A stretch of 64,000 bases of DNA from Bog-756 sp963833585 (GCA_963833585.1 CAWHYF010000003.1:248001-312000); one strand, 5' to 3'; shown: positions 42,702 through 52,104, counted from the stretch's first letter. Program-made: numbers and translations. The notes: generated by a model not told the origin, from the letters alone.

Positions 42702-44327
42702 GTGACCCCCGACCCCCTTCCCGCCCCTGACCTGCGGGCCGCGGGCGACGCGCTGGCCCTGTCCCAATCGGTCGTCGACCGGGGCGTGGCCGCACTGATC
42801 GCCGCCGGTGGCCCCGACACCGCCCAAGTCCTGGCGTACGACCTCGCCCACGCCGCAGCCGCCATCCGGACGGCGGAGGCCTTCCTCACGTACGGGTCCC
42901 ACGGCGAGGTCGAGGCCAGACTGGCCTGCGCCTTCGCCGCCGACGCCGTCGCCGACGTCGCCTCCCGCACCATCGGGCGGGCCTCCCAGTGGGGAACCGC
43001 CCGCGACTGGATGGCCCCGGCCGAGGCGTTCGTGACCACCTTCCGAGACCCCGCCTTCTTGGCCCCGCTGGCCGACCAGCCCGGCGATCGTCACCTGGAC
43101 GCCGACTTCGAGCTGGTTCGGGAGACGTTTCACCGTTTCGCCGACGAGCAGATCCGCCCACGGGCCGAACACATCCACCGGGCCAACACCGACATACCCG
43201 AGGAGATCATCGCCGGGATGGCCGAAATGGGGGGGTTCGGCATGTCGGTCCCCGAGGAGTATGGCGGCTTCGCCACCGGAGGGGAGGCGGACTACCTCGG
43301 GATGGTGGTCGCCACCGAGGAGCTCTCCTGGGGCTCGCTGGGGGCCGGCGGCTCGCTCATCACCCGTCCCGAGATCCTCACCCGTGCCCTGGTCCATGGG
43401 GGAACCGAGGAGCAGAAGCAGCGATGGCTCCCCAAGCTGGCCACCGCCGAGACGATGGGAGCGGTGGCGGTGACCGAGCCCGACTTCGGGTCGGACGTGG
43501 CCGGCGTGGTCACCGCCGCGGTCCGCACCGACGGGGGCTGGGTGATCAACGGGGTAAAGACCTGGTGCACGTTCGCCGCCCGGGCCGACGTCCTCATGCT
43601 GTTGGCCCGAACCGATCCCGACCGGACCAAGGCCCACCGCGGCCTGTCGCTGTTTCTGGTGGAGAAGCCCCAAGGCGAGGGGCACGGCTTCCTCTTCACC
43701 CAGGAGCCGGGATCCGGCGGCCGGCCGGACGGCTCGTCGGGCCGCATGGAGGGTCGGGCCATCGACACGTTGGGGTACCGCGGGATGCACTCCTACGAGG
43801 TGGCCTTCGAGAACTGGTTCGTGCCCGACGCCAACCTGGTCGGTGGGGAGGACGGCTTGGGGCAGGGGTTCTATCTCCAGATGCAGGGTTTCGAGAACGG
43901 GCGCCTCCAGACGGCGGCCAGGGCCATCGGCGTCATGCAGGCCTCGTACGAAGCTGCCCTGGAGTACGCCGGCAACCGGGTGGTGTTCGGCCAGCCCATC
44001 TTGGAGTACCAGCTGACCCGGGCCAAGCTGGCCCGGATGGCCGTACTCATCCAAGCGGCCCGTCAGTTCTCCTACGACGTGGCCCGGCTGATGGCCAAGG
44101 GGGAGGGGACCCTCGAGGCCTCGATGATCAAGGCCTACGTCTGCCGTGCCGCCGAGTGGGTCACCCGCGAGGCCCTCCAGATCCACGGAGGGATGGGGTA
44201 CGCCGAGGAGTTCCCGGTCAGCCGGTACTTCGTGGACGCCCGGGTGCTCTCGATCTTCGAGGGGGCCGACGAGACGCTGGCACTGAAGGTCATCGCCCGC
44301 CGACTGGTCGGAAACGCCAGCCGCTGA
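42702..44327 (+). CDS. acyl-CoA dehydrogenase, long form
   Basis: A 541-residue acyl-CoA dehydrogenase with an N-terminal extension of about 140 mostly helical residues. Conserved parts: GMSVPEEYGGFATG, VAVTEPDFGSDVAG, VINGVKTWCTFA, QPILEYQLTRAKLARM, LQIHGGMGYAEEFPVSRY and, near the end, SIFEGADETLALKVI, where the Glu of the substrate-binding loop lies. The extended N-terminus recalls the DszC/long-chain group. The GTG at 42702 starts the frame; a Met inside the extension would shorten it. Substrate unknown, probably a bulky or branched acyl-CoA. Confidence 0.87.
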   Translation: MTPDPLPAPDLRAAGDALALSQSVVDRGVAALIAAGGPDTAQVLAYDLAHAAAAIRTAEAFLTYGSHGEVEARLACAFAADAVADVASRTIGRASQWGTARDWMAPAEAFVTTFRDPAFLAPLADQPGDRHLDADFELVRETFHRFADEQIRPRAEHIHRANTDIPEEIIAGMAEMGGFGMSVPEEYGGFATGGEADYLGMVVATEELSWGSLGAGGSLITRPEILTRALVHGGTEEQKQRWLPKLATAETMGAVAVTEPDFGSDVAGVVTAAVRTDGGWVINGVKTWCTFAARADVLMLLARTDPDRTKAHRGLSLFLVEKPQGEGHGFLFTQEPGSGGRPDGSSGRMEGRAIDTLGYRGMHSYEVAFENWFVPDANLVGGEDGLGQGFYLQMQGFENGRLQTAARAIGVMQASYEAALEYAGNRVVFGQPILEYQLTRAKLARMAVLIQAARQFSYDVARLMAKGEGTLEASMIKAYVCRAAEWVTREALQIHGGMGYAEEFPVSRYFVDARVLSIFEGADETLALKVIARRLVGNASR

Positions 44328-44386
44328 AACGCCGGGGCGCCGACGGCCGCTCCCCCGGGAAGGGACGGCAGGCTACGGTTCGTCAG

Positions 44387-45127
44387 ATGGACCACGCCTC
44401 CCTCGTCGACGCCGTGCGCACCGAGGCGGGAGCCCTGACCTTCGCCCTGGAGGCCGGCGAGATGGACGACCTGGTCCCGACGTGCGAGGGCTGGGAGGTC
44501 CGGGACCTGGCCGTCCACATCGGCCAGTTCTGCGGGTTCTGGAGCCACGTCCTGTGCGAGGGGACCGACCACCCGAAGACCCCCCTCCCCGATCCCCCCG
44601 AGGAGGACGGGATGGTCCCATGGGTGGTCGACACCTGTGCCGACCTCATCGACCGGCTGGAGGCCACGCCGCCCAGCACCCCGGTGTGGACGTGGTTCGA
44701 GGCCGATCATTCCGCGGCCTTCGTGGCCCGACGCTGCGCCCACGAATTGGCCGTGCACCGGTTCGACGCCCAGTCGTCCCGTGGGATCTGCACGCCGATA
44801 CCCACCGAGCTGGCCGCCGACGGGATCGACGAGATCTTCGACGTGCTGCTGGCCGCCCGCGAGCAGTCCGCCGCCGGAAGCGGACGGGTGCTGTCCCTGC
44901 GATCCGCGGAACTGGGCACCGAGTGGTCGGTGACACTGGGCCACGACCGGGTCGAGGTGACCAGGCGCACCGACGACGAACTGGCGGAAGGATCCCGCGC
45001 CCTGGTGGTCAGTGGCACCACCTCGGACCTGGAGCTCACCCTGTACCACCGACCCACCCTGAGCCCGGTCGACGTCCACGGCGACTACACGTTGCTCGAG
45101 GAGTGGCACCGCCGGTTCACCTTCTGA
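44387..45127 (+). CDS. maleylpyruvate isomerase family (mycothiol-dependent, DinB-like)
   Basis: A 246-residue protein of the MDMPI/DinB-like superfamily. The N-terminal domain has CEGWEVRDLAVHIGQFCGFW with the first metal His, then RRCAHELAVHRFDAQ with the Glu/His pair. The C-terminal domain (about 150-246) is the usual beta-rich MDMPI C-terminal half with VSGTTSDLELTLYHRP. Family members use mycothiol for isomerisation or for thiol transfer. The ATG at 44387 follows the acyl-CoA dehydrogenase by 59 bp on the same strand. Confidence 0.85.
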   Translation: MDHASLVDAVRTEAGALTFALEAGEMDDLVPTCEGWEVRDLAVHIGQFCGFWSHVLCEGTDHPKTPLPDPPEEDGMVPWVVDTCADLIDRLEATPPSTPVWTWFEADHSAAFVARRCAHELAVHRFDAQSSRGICTPIPTELAADGIDEIFDVLLAAREQSAAGSGRVLSLRSAELGTEWSVTLGHDRVEVTRRTDDELAEGSRALVVSGTTSDLELTLYHRPTLSPVDVHGDYTLLEEWHRRFTF

Positions 45128-45224
45128 GCTCCGGGGCCGGGCCGCGGTCACCGGATCCCGAGGAGCCGGATCAGGCCGGAACCGGATCCCAGGGTCCGGA
45201 GGTGGGGCCGGAAGGAGGAGCCGG

Positions 45225-46163
45225 TCAGCCGGCCGAGCGGACCAGTCCGGCCCGCTCGCCGCGGGTCACGAACTTCGTGGCCATCTTGCGGGAGGCCTCA
45301 TCGATCATCTCATCGCCGAACATGACGGCACCGGTCCGGTCGTCCTCGGTGGCCTTGCGATAGGCGTCGAGGATGTCCCAGGCCCTGTCGAACTGCTCCT
45401 GGGTCGGTGAGTACACCTGGTTGAGCACACCCACCTGGTCCGGGGTGAGGGCCCATTTGCCGTCGTAGCCGAGCACCCTCGTCCGCTGGGAGAACTCGCG
45501 CAGCGCGTCGAGCTCCCGGATCTTGAGGAACGGTCCGTCGATGACCTGGAGCCCGTTGGCCCGCCCGGCCATGAGGATCTTGGAGAAGACGTAATTGAAG
45601 TGGTCGCCCGGATACTCGGGGATGGACACCCCTCCGGTCAGGACGGGCATCTCCATGGAGGCGGCGAAGTCCGCTGGACCGAAGATGATGGTCTCGAGCC
45701 GCAGGGAGGCCGCACAGATCTCCTCCACGTTGATCAACCCCCGGGTGGTCTCGATCTGGGCCTCTATCCCGATGTGGCCGACCGGCAAACCGCTCTTCTT
45801 CTCCACCTGGGTCAACAGCAGGTCGAGGGCGACCACCTCGGCCGCCGACTGCACCTTGGGCAGCATGAGCTCGTCGAGTCGCTCCCCGGCGCTCGAGACC
45901 ACCTCGATCACGTCGCCGTAGGTCCACTCGGTGTCCCAGGCGTTGATCCGCACGCAGAGCACCCGGTCGTCCCAGGGCAGGTTCTTGATGGCGTCGGCCA
46001 CCTTGGCCCGCGCCGCCTCCTTCTCCAGGGGAGCCACCGAGTCCTCGAGGTCGAGGAAGCTCATGTCGGCCGGGACGGTCGGGGCCTTGGCCAGGAAGCG
46101 CTCGTTCGATCCGGGCGACGACATGCAGGAGCGGCGGGGGAGGTACCTCGATCGTTCGGACAT
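45225..46163 (-). CDS. CoA ester lyase of the HpcH/HpaI (CitE-like) family
   Basis: A 312-residue TIM-barrel lyase. RSCMSSPGSNERFLAKA and DLEDSVAPLEKEAAR are the typical opening with the metal/CoA-binding Asp/Glu. CVRINAWDT contains the catalytic Arg, IEAQIETTRGLINVEEI the Mg-binding Glu, and IIFGPADFAASM the Asp. It cleaves or forms malyl-CoA, citramalyl-CoA or beta-methylmalyl-CoA. The ATG at 46163 (SERSRYLPRR) is preferred to an earlier in-frame start 12 codons upstream. Confidence 0.87.
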   Translation of the reverse strand: MSERSRYLPRRSCMSSPGSNERFLAKAPTVPADMSFLDLEDSVAPLEKEAARAKVADAIKNLPWDDRVLCVRINAWDTEWTYGDVIEVVSSAGERLDELMLPKVQSAAEVVALDLLLTQVEKKSGLPVGHIGIEAQIETTRGLINVEEICAASLRLETIIFGPADFAASMEMPVLTGGVSIPEYPGDHFNYVFSKILMAGRANGLQVIDGPFLKIRELDALREFSQRTRVLGYDGKWALTPDQVGVLNQVYSPTQEQFDRAWDILDAYRKATEDDRTGAVMFGDEMIDEASRKMATKFVTRGERAGLVRSAG

Positions 46164-46318
46164 GCCCCGAATGGTAGGCGCCGGCGGGTGCGTGCCCAAA
46201 ATGCCCGCCGGTCCCGGTGGCCGCCCGAAGCGGGGCCGGTGGGGCCGGAGGTGGGGCCGCCGGTCCCGACGGGGTCCCGCCGGTCCCGCCGTTGGACGGA
46301 TGTCTCAGGGCCGATGTC

Positions 46319-47687
46319 TCAGGGCCGCTCGGGCTCCACCCGGTACCGATCCGTATAGTCCGCGAACTCGTCGGCCAGGCCGGCATAGGTCCAGCCGAAG
46401 TCGGCCGGATCGTATCGGTGGTGGCCGAAGGCGTCCTTCGGTCTCTGCTCGAGGTAGGCCTCCATCCGCCGGGCATGCAGGTCGCTGACCGTTTCGCCGA
46501 AGCGTTCGTAGAGGCCGCGGACCGAGGCGATGGGGTCGGCCATGAGCTCCTGGTAGTGAAGGTGCTGACACCACCCGCCCTCCGCGGCTGCGTCATGGGC
46601 CACCGCCGAGCCGAGGGCGAACACACACTTTCGCTTCCACTCCTTGGCCGTCGGGCGGGGGTCGGCCCGGGCGGTGAGGGGGCGCTGGCCGGCGTTGGCC
46701 AGGCTGGCCAGGCTGGTGACCACCGGGCCCGGGTCCCGGTGGGTCCAGATGATCCGGGCGTCCGGGTAGGCGGCCAGCAGGGCCTCGAGGTGCCAGAGGT
46801 GGTTGGGGGTCTTCAGGATCCACCGCTCGGTGGGCTGGGCCGACTGGAGGGTCTGGAGGGCCAGTTTGTGCTGGGCGTAGGCGGGGGCCATGTCGGCCTG
46901 CTCCAACCAGCGTGCGTAGGTGGGCACGTGGGCCTGGGTCTCGAGGGCCAGCGTGCGGACGTCGTACATGAACAAGGAGACACACTCCTGGGCCAGGGTG
47001 GCTCCGAAGGGATGCATGGCCCGGAGCGGTGGGTTCAGCTTCATCAGCCCGTCGAGCTCCTTGGCCGTCCGAGCGATGCGGGGATCCTCCTCGGCGCCGT
47101 CGAGGGTCGGGGGCGGGATGAGGTGGGCCGCCTCCCACTGCCGCAGCGGCCGGGCCATCGGGTCCAGTCCCAGCAGGTTGGAGAGCACGCTGGTCCCGGT
47201 CCGCGGCAGTCCGACGATGACCCACGGGCTGTCGATGGTCTCCTCCTCGACCGCAGGGTGACGGAGGGACCACCGGTGGAGGTCGACGCGGTTGGCCAGC
47301 GCGGCACTCAGCATCTTGGTCACCAGGATGCGCCCGAACGTGGTGAGCTCGGCCTCGGACTGCGCATGCCCCGAGGAAGACCTCGAGGGGCTCCCGGAAC
47401 GAGTCCGATCCGAAGTCGTTCGAGCCGGCCTGCTTGGCCGCTGCCTTGACCACACCGATCGGGGCCAGGGAAGGCACCTCTTTACCCAGCCGCCGGAGAC
47501 CGTTCCCCACCGCGTTGAGGGCCTTGATGGGAGGACTGCTCAACTCGGAGTCCCGCCAGGTGTAGTCGGCCACGGGGGTGGTGACCCCGGCCGGCCCACC
47601 GCTCCCCGTCCGTCCCCGTGTCCCCGTCCCCGTCCACGCGTTCCCGCCGCCGGTCCCCGCACGGCGGGCCTGGCCCGGATCGCTCAA
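46319..47687 (-). pseudogene. sulfotransferase family protein, single-base frameshift
   Basis: The N-terminal frame (TTG at 47687) reads to REPLEVFLG and the C-terminal frame continues from HAQSEAELTTFGRILVTKML to the stop at 46319. The junction is the CCCC run at 47369-47372 (GGGG on the coding strand). Dropping one base gives a smooth join and a protein of about 455 residues. The PAPS phosphate-binding loop is WVIVGLPRTGTSVL, and the 3'-phosphate site is near RIIWTHRDPGPVVTSLASL. Similar actinobacterial proteins are annotated as sulfotransferases without a known acceptor. The TTG overlaps the upstream quinone-oxidoreductase stop by 4 bp. The break is probably a sequencing artefact. Confidence 0.78.
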
Positions 47688-48727
47688 CCGTCCACCTCCA
47701 CCACCGTGCGGCCCAATGACCGGCGGGCCTGGTGCTCGTCCAGTGCCTCACCGGCGCCCTCCATGGCCACCCGGCGCCCCACCGAGGGGCGGATCGACCC
47801 GTCCGCCACCATCTGCAGCAGATCGGCGTGGATCTCGTCGGCCACGTCGCGGCCGAACGGGTTGAATCCGAACCGTCGCATGCCCGGGTCGACCGAGTCG
47901 GCCCAGGCCACCATCACCGCCACGATGTCGATGTTGCCGATGCAGGCCATCCGCAGGGGTCGACCGGTCATCCCGTTGTCGTCGTCGTCGGCGAAGCCCA
48001 CCGCCAGGTAGCGGCCCCCTCGAGCCGTGCAGCGCCACGATCGCTCCACGAACTCCCCCCCAGCCAGGTCGTAGACCACATCCGCGCCCACGTCGTCGGT
48101 GGCGGCCAGCACCGCTTCCCCGAAGTCCTCGGTGAGGTGGTCCACGATGAGGTCGGCGCCGAGGGCTCGGCAGAGAGCGCCCTTCTCCGGTCCGCCCGCC
48201 ACCGCGATGACCCGGGCGCCCTTGGCCTTGCCCAGCTGGATGCCGGCCGTGCCCAGGCCGCTGGCCGCCGAGTGGATCACCAGGGTCTCGCCGGCCTTCA
48301 GCCGACCCCGCTTGAACAGAGCCAGGTGGGAGGTCTGGAAGGTGAGCACGAAGGCGGCGGCCTCGGCGTCGTCCAACTCCGCCGGCGCGTCGAACACCGA
48401 GACGACCGGGGCGATGGCGTATTCGGCGATGCCACCGAGGGCGGTCTTGGTGATGGCCACCACGCGACGGCCCAGCCACCCCTCGGCCCCTTCGCCAACC
48501 GCATCCACCACCCCGCACACGTCCATGCCCAGCGTGAAGGGCGGTGGCGTCGGGACCGACACCAACGTTCCGAGACACCGGTCGATGTCATTGAAATTGA
48601 GTGAGGCGGCGCCCACCTTCACCCGGACCTCGCCGGCCTCCGGCTCGGGCCGGTCGATGGTGCGCACGGCCAGTACTTCGCCGGGAGGCCCGTGCCTGGT
48701 CACTTGCACCGCCCGCATCGTCGTCAC
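47684..48727 (-). CDS. zinc-free quinone oxidoreductase (MDR family)
   Basis: A 347-residue medium-chain reductase. Catalytic-domain start MRAVQVTRHGPPGEVLAV, GMDVCGVVDAVGEG, then the NADPH site in VIHSAASGLGTAGIQLGKAKGARVIAVAGG and a Rossmann fold. The structural-zinc Cys cluster is absent, as in NADPH:quinone oxidoreductases. The GTG at 48727 has GGGGGAG a few bases upstream; the ATG at 48718 is the alternative. Its stop overlaps the downstream sulfotransferase start. Confidence 0.87.
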   Translation of the reverse strand: MTTMRAVQVTRHGPPGEVLAVRTIDRPEPEAGEVRVKVGAASLNFNDIDRCLGTLVSVPTPPPFTLGMDVCGVVDAVGEGAEGWLGRRVVAITKTALGGIAEYAIAPVVSVFDAPAELDDAEAAAFVLTFQTSHLALFKRGRLKAGETLVIHSAASGLGTAGIQLGKAKGARVIAVAGGPEKGALCRALGADLIVDHLTEDFGEAVLAATDDVGADVVYDLAGGEFVERSWRCTARGGRYLAVGFADDDDNGMTGRPLRMACIGNIDIVAVMVAWADSVDPGMRRFGFNPFGRDVADEIHADLLQMVADGSIRPSVGRRVAMEGAGEALDEHQARRSLGRTVVEVDG

Positions 48728-48861
48728 GGCGTCTCCCCCTTTGTATCCAGTCCGAGTGGAATGCTCTATCCGGTGCCCTTCGGACCCGCTCGGTCCGGAC
48801 GTCACCCCGCGACTCGTCGGGACGCCGGGCGGGCCCGGCTCGGGTGACCACCAGCGAGAGC

Positions 48862-48887
48862 TGAGACACCTCGACCATACTGTCTCA
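48862..48887. promoter_or_regulatory. dyad TGAGAC-N14-GTCTCA, copy 2
   Basis: TGAGAC (48862-48867) and GTCTCA (48882-48887), the same arrangement as at 41044-41069; the arms here extend to TGAGACA/TGTCTCA. It lies about 140 bp upstream of the quinone oxidoreductase gene, on the side of the IS element. Confidence 0.4.
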
Positions 48888-48911
48888 CCGTCCAGCCGAT
48901 GTCCCGTCTGG

Positions 48912-48963
48912 GGCCGGAACTGCTGGCCGGAACTGCTGGCCGGAACTGCCGGCCGGAACTGCT
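48912..48963. repeat. four tandem copies of a 13-bp unit
   Basis: GGCCGGAACTGCT repeats at 48912-48924, 48925-48937, 48938-48950 (last base C) and 48951-48963. The array ends exactly where the IS481-type element begins (CTAG at 48962-48965). Before insertion it would have followed the tetR stop directly. Confidence 0.9.
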
Positions 48964-49918
48964 AGTTGTAGTGACCCGGTAGGTCGTTGACTCGGTCGAT
49001 GGGCGATTTACTCCCAAGAGCAGTGTGGCCGCGGTGATGATTGTAGAGATGCAGGAAGGGGCCGAAGGCCCGGGCCCGTTCGGCTTCTGATGCGTAGGGC
49101 CTGACGTAGGCCCATTCCTCCAGCATGGTGCGGTTGAATCGCTCGACTTTGCCGTTGGTCTGGGGGCGGTAGGGGCGGGTTTTGCGGTGCTTGATGTCGC
49201 CGAGGACCTGTTCGAACACCTGGCTTCGATAACAGCTCCCGTTGTCCGTCAGTACCTCCTCGATCGTGATTCCCAAGCTGGAGAACCACGCCTCTGCCCG
49301 CTCCCAGAAGTCGGCTGCGGTCTCCTTGCGCTCGTCGCCAAGGATCTCCGAGTAGGCCAGCCGGCTGTGGTCGTCGACGGCCGAATGGATGAATCCGTAG
49401 CCGACACGACTGGCTCCGTGGCCGTCGTTGTTCTTGATGCCGGCTGCCCTTCCCAGCACCTTCCACCCTCCGCCGTCGGGGATCTTGCCCAGCTTCTTGA
49501 TGTCCACGTGGACCAGCTCGCCGGTCCTCTCCCGCTCGTATCGGCGGATGACCTGACCTGTCGGGCGGTCCATCCAGGAGAGTCGGTTGATCCCCAAGCG
49601 GGCCAACACCCGGTGGACCGTCGAAGCCGGCACCCCCAGCCGGTAGCCGATTCGGACCGGCCCGAGCTTCAACGTCCGGCGAAGCTCCTCGATCTGGGCC
49701 TCGACCTCTGGAGCAGTCCGATGTGGACATGACTTGGGCCTACTCGATCGGTCCACGAGACCCTCGGCACCGAACTCGTCCCACCGGTGCCACCACTTGT
49801 AGGCGGTGGGACGGGAGATGCCCATCTCGGCGGCCACATGAGCCACCGGCCTGCCACCTTCGATGCGCAGGACCATGGTCAATCTGCCGATCGGCGTCAG
49901 CCGAGCGTTAGCGTGCAT
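48962..49918 (-). CDS. IS481 family transposase
   Basis: A 318-residue IS481-type transposase. An N-terminal winged/helix-turn-helix region (RLTPIGRLTMVLRI, SRPTAYKWWHRW) is followed by the rve catalytic core. DDE residues are Asp in ELVHVDIKKLG, Asp in EVLTDNGSCYRS and Glu in TNGKVERFNRT. The protein is full length and looks active. The ATG at 49918 (HANARLTPIG) is chosen over an earlier in-frame Met. The TAG stop lies in the flanking CTAG, that is, in target DNA rather than inside the element as delimited by TG...CA ends. Confidence 0.93.
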   Translation of the reverse strand: MHANARLTPIGRLTMVLRIEGGRPVAHVAAEMGISRPTAYKWWHRWDEFGAEGLVDRSSRPKSCPHRTAPEVEAQIEELRRTLKLGPVRIGYRLGVPASTVHRVLARLGINRLSWMDRPTGQVIRRYERERTGELVHVDIKKLGKIPDGGGWKVLGRAAGIKNNDGHGASRVGYGFIHSAVDDHSRLAYSEILGDERKETAADFWERAEAWFSSLGITIEEVLTDNGSCYRSQVFEQVLGDIKHRKTRPYRPQTNGKVERFNRTMLEEWAYVRPYASEAERARAFGPFLHLYNHHRGHTALGSKSPIDRVNDLPGHYN

Positions 49919-50022
49919 TTGAGCCCTCCTAGGAGTTCTGTGGGTGTGTAGACAGCTCCACATTGCTCCTGGGGGCTCACCTCATAGGTGGACCTATGTC
50001 AACAACGTTCGTGGTCACTACA
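48967..50022 (-). mobile_element. IS481-type insertion sequence, complete
   Basis: About 1,056 bp. Ends TGTAGTGACC (48967-48976) and GGTCACTACA (50013-50022) are perfect inverted repeats. Together with the flanking CTAGT they make a 15-bp mirror (48962-48976 with 50013-50027). Flanks are GCTAGT and ACTAGT, consistent with the NCTAGN target known for IS481 relatives, with one mismatch in the 6-bp duplication. It carries a single transposase gene. Confidence 0.85.
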
Positions 50023-50023
50023 A

Positions 50024-50749
50024 CTAGTCGGCTCGTGGCCGGCCGTCCACACCGATGCGTCGCTCCAGGGCCGGGAGGAACCATGAGGTCAGCTGCCGGC
50101 GGATCTCGTCCGGATCACGTCCGCCGTCGCCGGGCACCGCGGCGTAGGAGATGAGGATGCGCAGGATCCAGTCGACCAGGTCCTCGACATCCTGCTCGGA
50201 GAGCCGACCCTCGGCCGGGGCCGTAGCCACCATCGGACGTATCCCCGCCTCGCCGATCTCCCGGAGGGCCTCCATCCGGATGGCCCGTCCCGCCGCCCAT
50301 GCCGCCGAGTCACCTCCGAACACCGCGGCATGCACCGGACGGCTCCGGATCTGGCCGATGGCGAACATCATGCCCTCGAGGGTTCGCTGGGCAGGGTCGG
50401 TCACGGTGAGCCCGTCGAGATGGGAGCGGGCATCCTCCGCCATGGCCTCGGACTCGCGGTGCAACACGGCCAGGAAGATGGCTTCGTGGCTTCCGTACCG
50501 GCGATAGAGCGTGGCCCGGGAGATGCCGGCCTCCCGGGCGATGTCGGTGGCAGTGGTTCCCGACACGCCGAGCCGCAGGTAGCACGAGGCGGCGGCGTCG
50601 AGAGCCACGGCGAGACCCTCCACGCCGGCCGCGGGCGATGCCGGGCCGTCGACTGGGCCGACCGGGCCTACCGGGCCGACGGGATCGACGCGGGGGACCG
50701 GAGACACGGCGGGGAGCGGACGGACCGGGGGGACGATGGGTTGCGCCAA
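50024..50749 (-). CDS. TetR family transcriptional regulator
   Basis: A 241-residue TetR regulator. After a Pro/Val/Gly-rich leader (VGPVGPVGPV), the helix-turn-helix is GTTATDIAREAGISRATLYRR-like, here split as SGTTATDIAREAG and ISRATLYRRYGSHEA. The C-terminal ligand domain is helical. The listed start is a TTG at 50749 three bases after the DUF885 stop; a GTG near VEGLAVAL is an alternative that would remove the odd leader. The TAG stop at 50024-50026 lies in the CTAG target of the IS element, so the insertion left the gene complete. Confidence 0.82.
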   Translation of the reverse strand: MAQPIVPPVRPLPAVSPVPRVDPVGPVGPVGPVDGPASPAAGVEGLAVALDAAASCYLRLGVSGTTATDIAREAGISRATLYRRYGSHEAIFLAVLHRESEAMAEDARSHLDGLTVTDPAQRTLEGMMFAIGQIRSRPVHAAVFGGDSAAWAAGRAIRMEALREIGEAGIRPMVATAPAEGRLSEQDVEDLVDWILRILISYAAVPGDGGRDPDEIRRQLTSWFLPALERRIGVDGRPRAD

Positions 50750-50752
50750 TGG

Positions 50753-52093
50753 TCAGGCTGTGGTCGGAGGGGGTCGGCTCGACGGGAGGTCCGCGCCGGC
50801 GGCCGCGCCGAGGTCCGCGCCGGCGGCCGCCCCAGTGGCCGCGCCGGCGCCGGCCGCGGCATGATCCGCCCGTACCTGCTCCACCAGCACGTCGGGGGTC
50901 AGCTGTTGGGAGAGCAGGCGGTCGAACCGGGCCGGGTCCCCGTTCACGAAGCTGCGGCACAGCGGGAGTCCCTCCACGTAGCAGGTGAGGTAGGCCCGCC
51001 AGGTGGGGTGGGTGAGGAACTCCACCACCTTGGCCGCCCGGTCGAGCGAGAGCAGGCCCCAGCGGGCCACCTCCGCGGTGACGGTGTCGGGGTCGGCTCC
51101 GTCCTCGTGCAGGCGGAAGGCGGCATTCTGGCGCACCGCACCGAGGGCCTCGCCGGCCTCGGCCACCGCCGCCACCACCTCGGCGTCGTAGCGGATCCCC
51201 AGCGGCTCGAGGTGCTCGGCCACGGTCGCCTCGGGCCGCCGTCCCATGACCACCTCCAGACCCAGATCGGCCAGCCCTTCGGCCAGCAGGCACTGGGGTG
51301 TGCCAACCAGGAAGATCGATTCCTCCCACCACTGGCGCCGCCGGACCAGGCCCACCTCCTTACGGGTGTGCTCGGTGTGGTGCCCGGGGTACGCCTCGTG
51401 CGCCACCAGGTGGGCCAGGCTGGTGGAGAGGACCGGAAGGTCGGTGTTCACTGCCACCCGGCTGCGCAGGTTGCCCAGGTAGTAGTTGAACCCCGACCAC
51501 GGTTCGTTCGAGACCAGCTCGAAGTCCACGTGCTCCCCGTCGGGCAGACCGAACAGCACGCGAGTTCGGTGGCGTAGATCCTCGGCCAAGGAGTCGATGG
51601 CCGACTTCAGCAGGTCGACCGGAACGGCGCGGGCCTCCCGCCAGGCCACCAGCCTCTCGGCCAGGGAGCTGCTCCCGGGCAGGACCTCGTCGAGGCGACG
51701 GTGGGCGCCGATGAGCACCTCCTCGTCCACCCGGCTCGGGCGCACGCCGTAACACGACTCGACCTCGTCGGCGTAGCCGATCGGTTCACCGGCCAACTTT
51801 CGTGCCGTCGTCAGCACTCCCACCACCTGGGCCCGGAGCCAGTGCCGCCGGGCCGCGGCCGAGCCGTCCTCCGAGCCGGATCCGGCGGCGGGATCGAGCG
51901 GCGCCCCTGCGTCGATGGCGGCCAGCAGGGCGCGGGACTCGGCCGCCAACTGCTCTGGCGGGTGCACCGCCTCGTCCGCCACCTCCGCTGATCGATCGGG
52001 CGGTCCGTAGTAGGCGTCGACCAGGCCGTCGACGTGCCTCCCCAGGCGGAGGCCCAGGGTCAGGTACTGCTCGACGAGGCCGGGGGACCCCAA
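50753..52093 (-). CDS. DUF885 family metallopeptidase-like protein
   Basis: A 446-residue DUF885 protein. The zinc site is HLVAHEAYPGHHTEH (an HExxxGHH type), with further Glu in VEFLTHPTW context. The body resembles bacterial proteins of the M2/M3-related fold. The C-terminus is an Ala/Gly repeat tail (GAAAGADLGAAAGADLP). TTG start at 52093, with GGAG five bases upstream. It sits between the dienelactone hydrolase gene (11-bp gap) and tetR (3-bp gap), so the three form an operon. Substrate unknown. Confidence 0.83.
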   Translation of the reverse strand: MGSPGLVEQYLTLGLRLGRHVDGLVDAYYGPPDRSAEVADEAVHPPEQLAAESRALLAAIDAGAPLDPAAGSGSEDGSAAARRHWLRAQVVGVLTTARKLAGEPIGYADEVESCYGVRPSRVDEEVLIGAHRRLDEVLPGSSSLAERLVAWREARAVPVDLLKSAIDSLAEDLRHRTRVLFGLPDGEHVDFELVSNEPWSGFNYYLGNLRSRVAVNTDLPVLSTSLAHLVAHEAYPGHHTEHTRKEVGLVRRRQWWEESIFLVGTPQCLLAEGLADLGLEVVMGRRPEATVAEHLEPLGIRYDAEVVAAVAEAGEALGAVRQNAAFRLHEDGADPDTVTAEVARWGLLSLDRAAKVVEFLTHPTWRAYLTCYVEGLPLCRSFVNGDPARFDRLLSQQLTPDVLVEQVRADHAAAGAGAATGAAAGADLGAAAGADLPSSRPPPTTA

Positions 52094-52104
52094 AGTGGCT
52101 CCGC

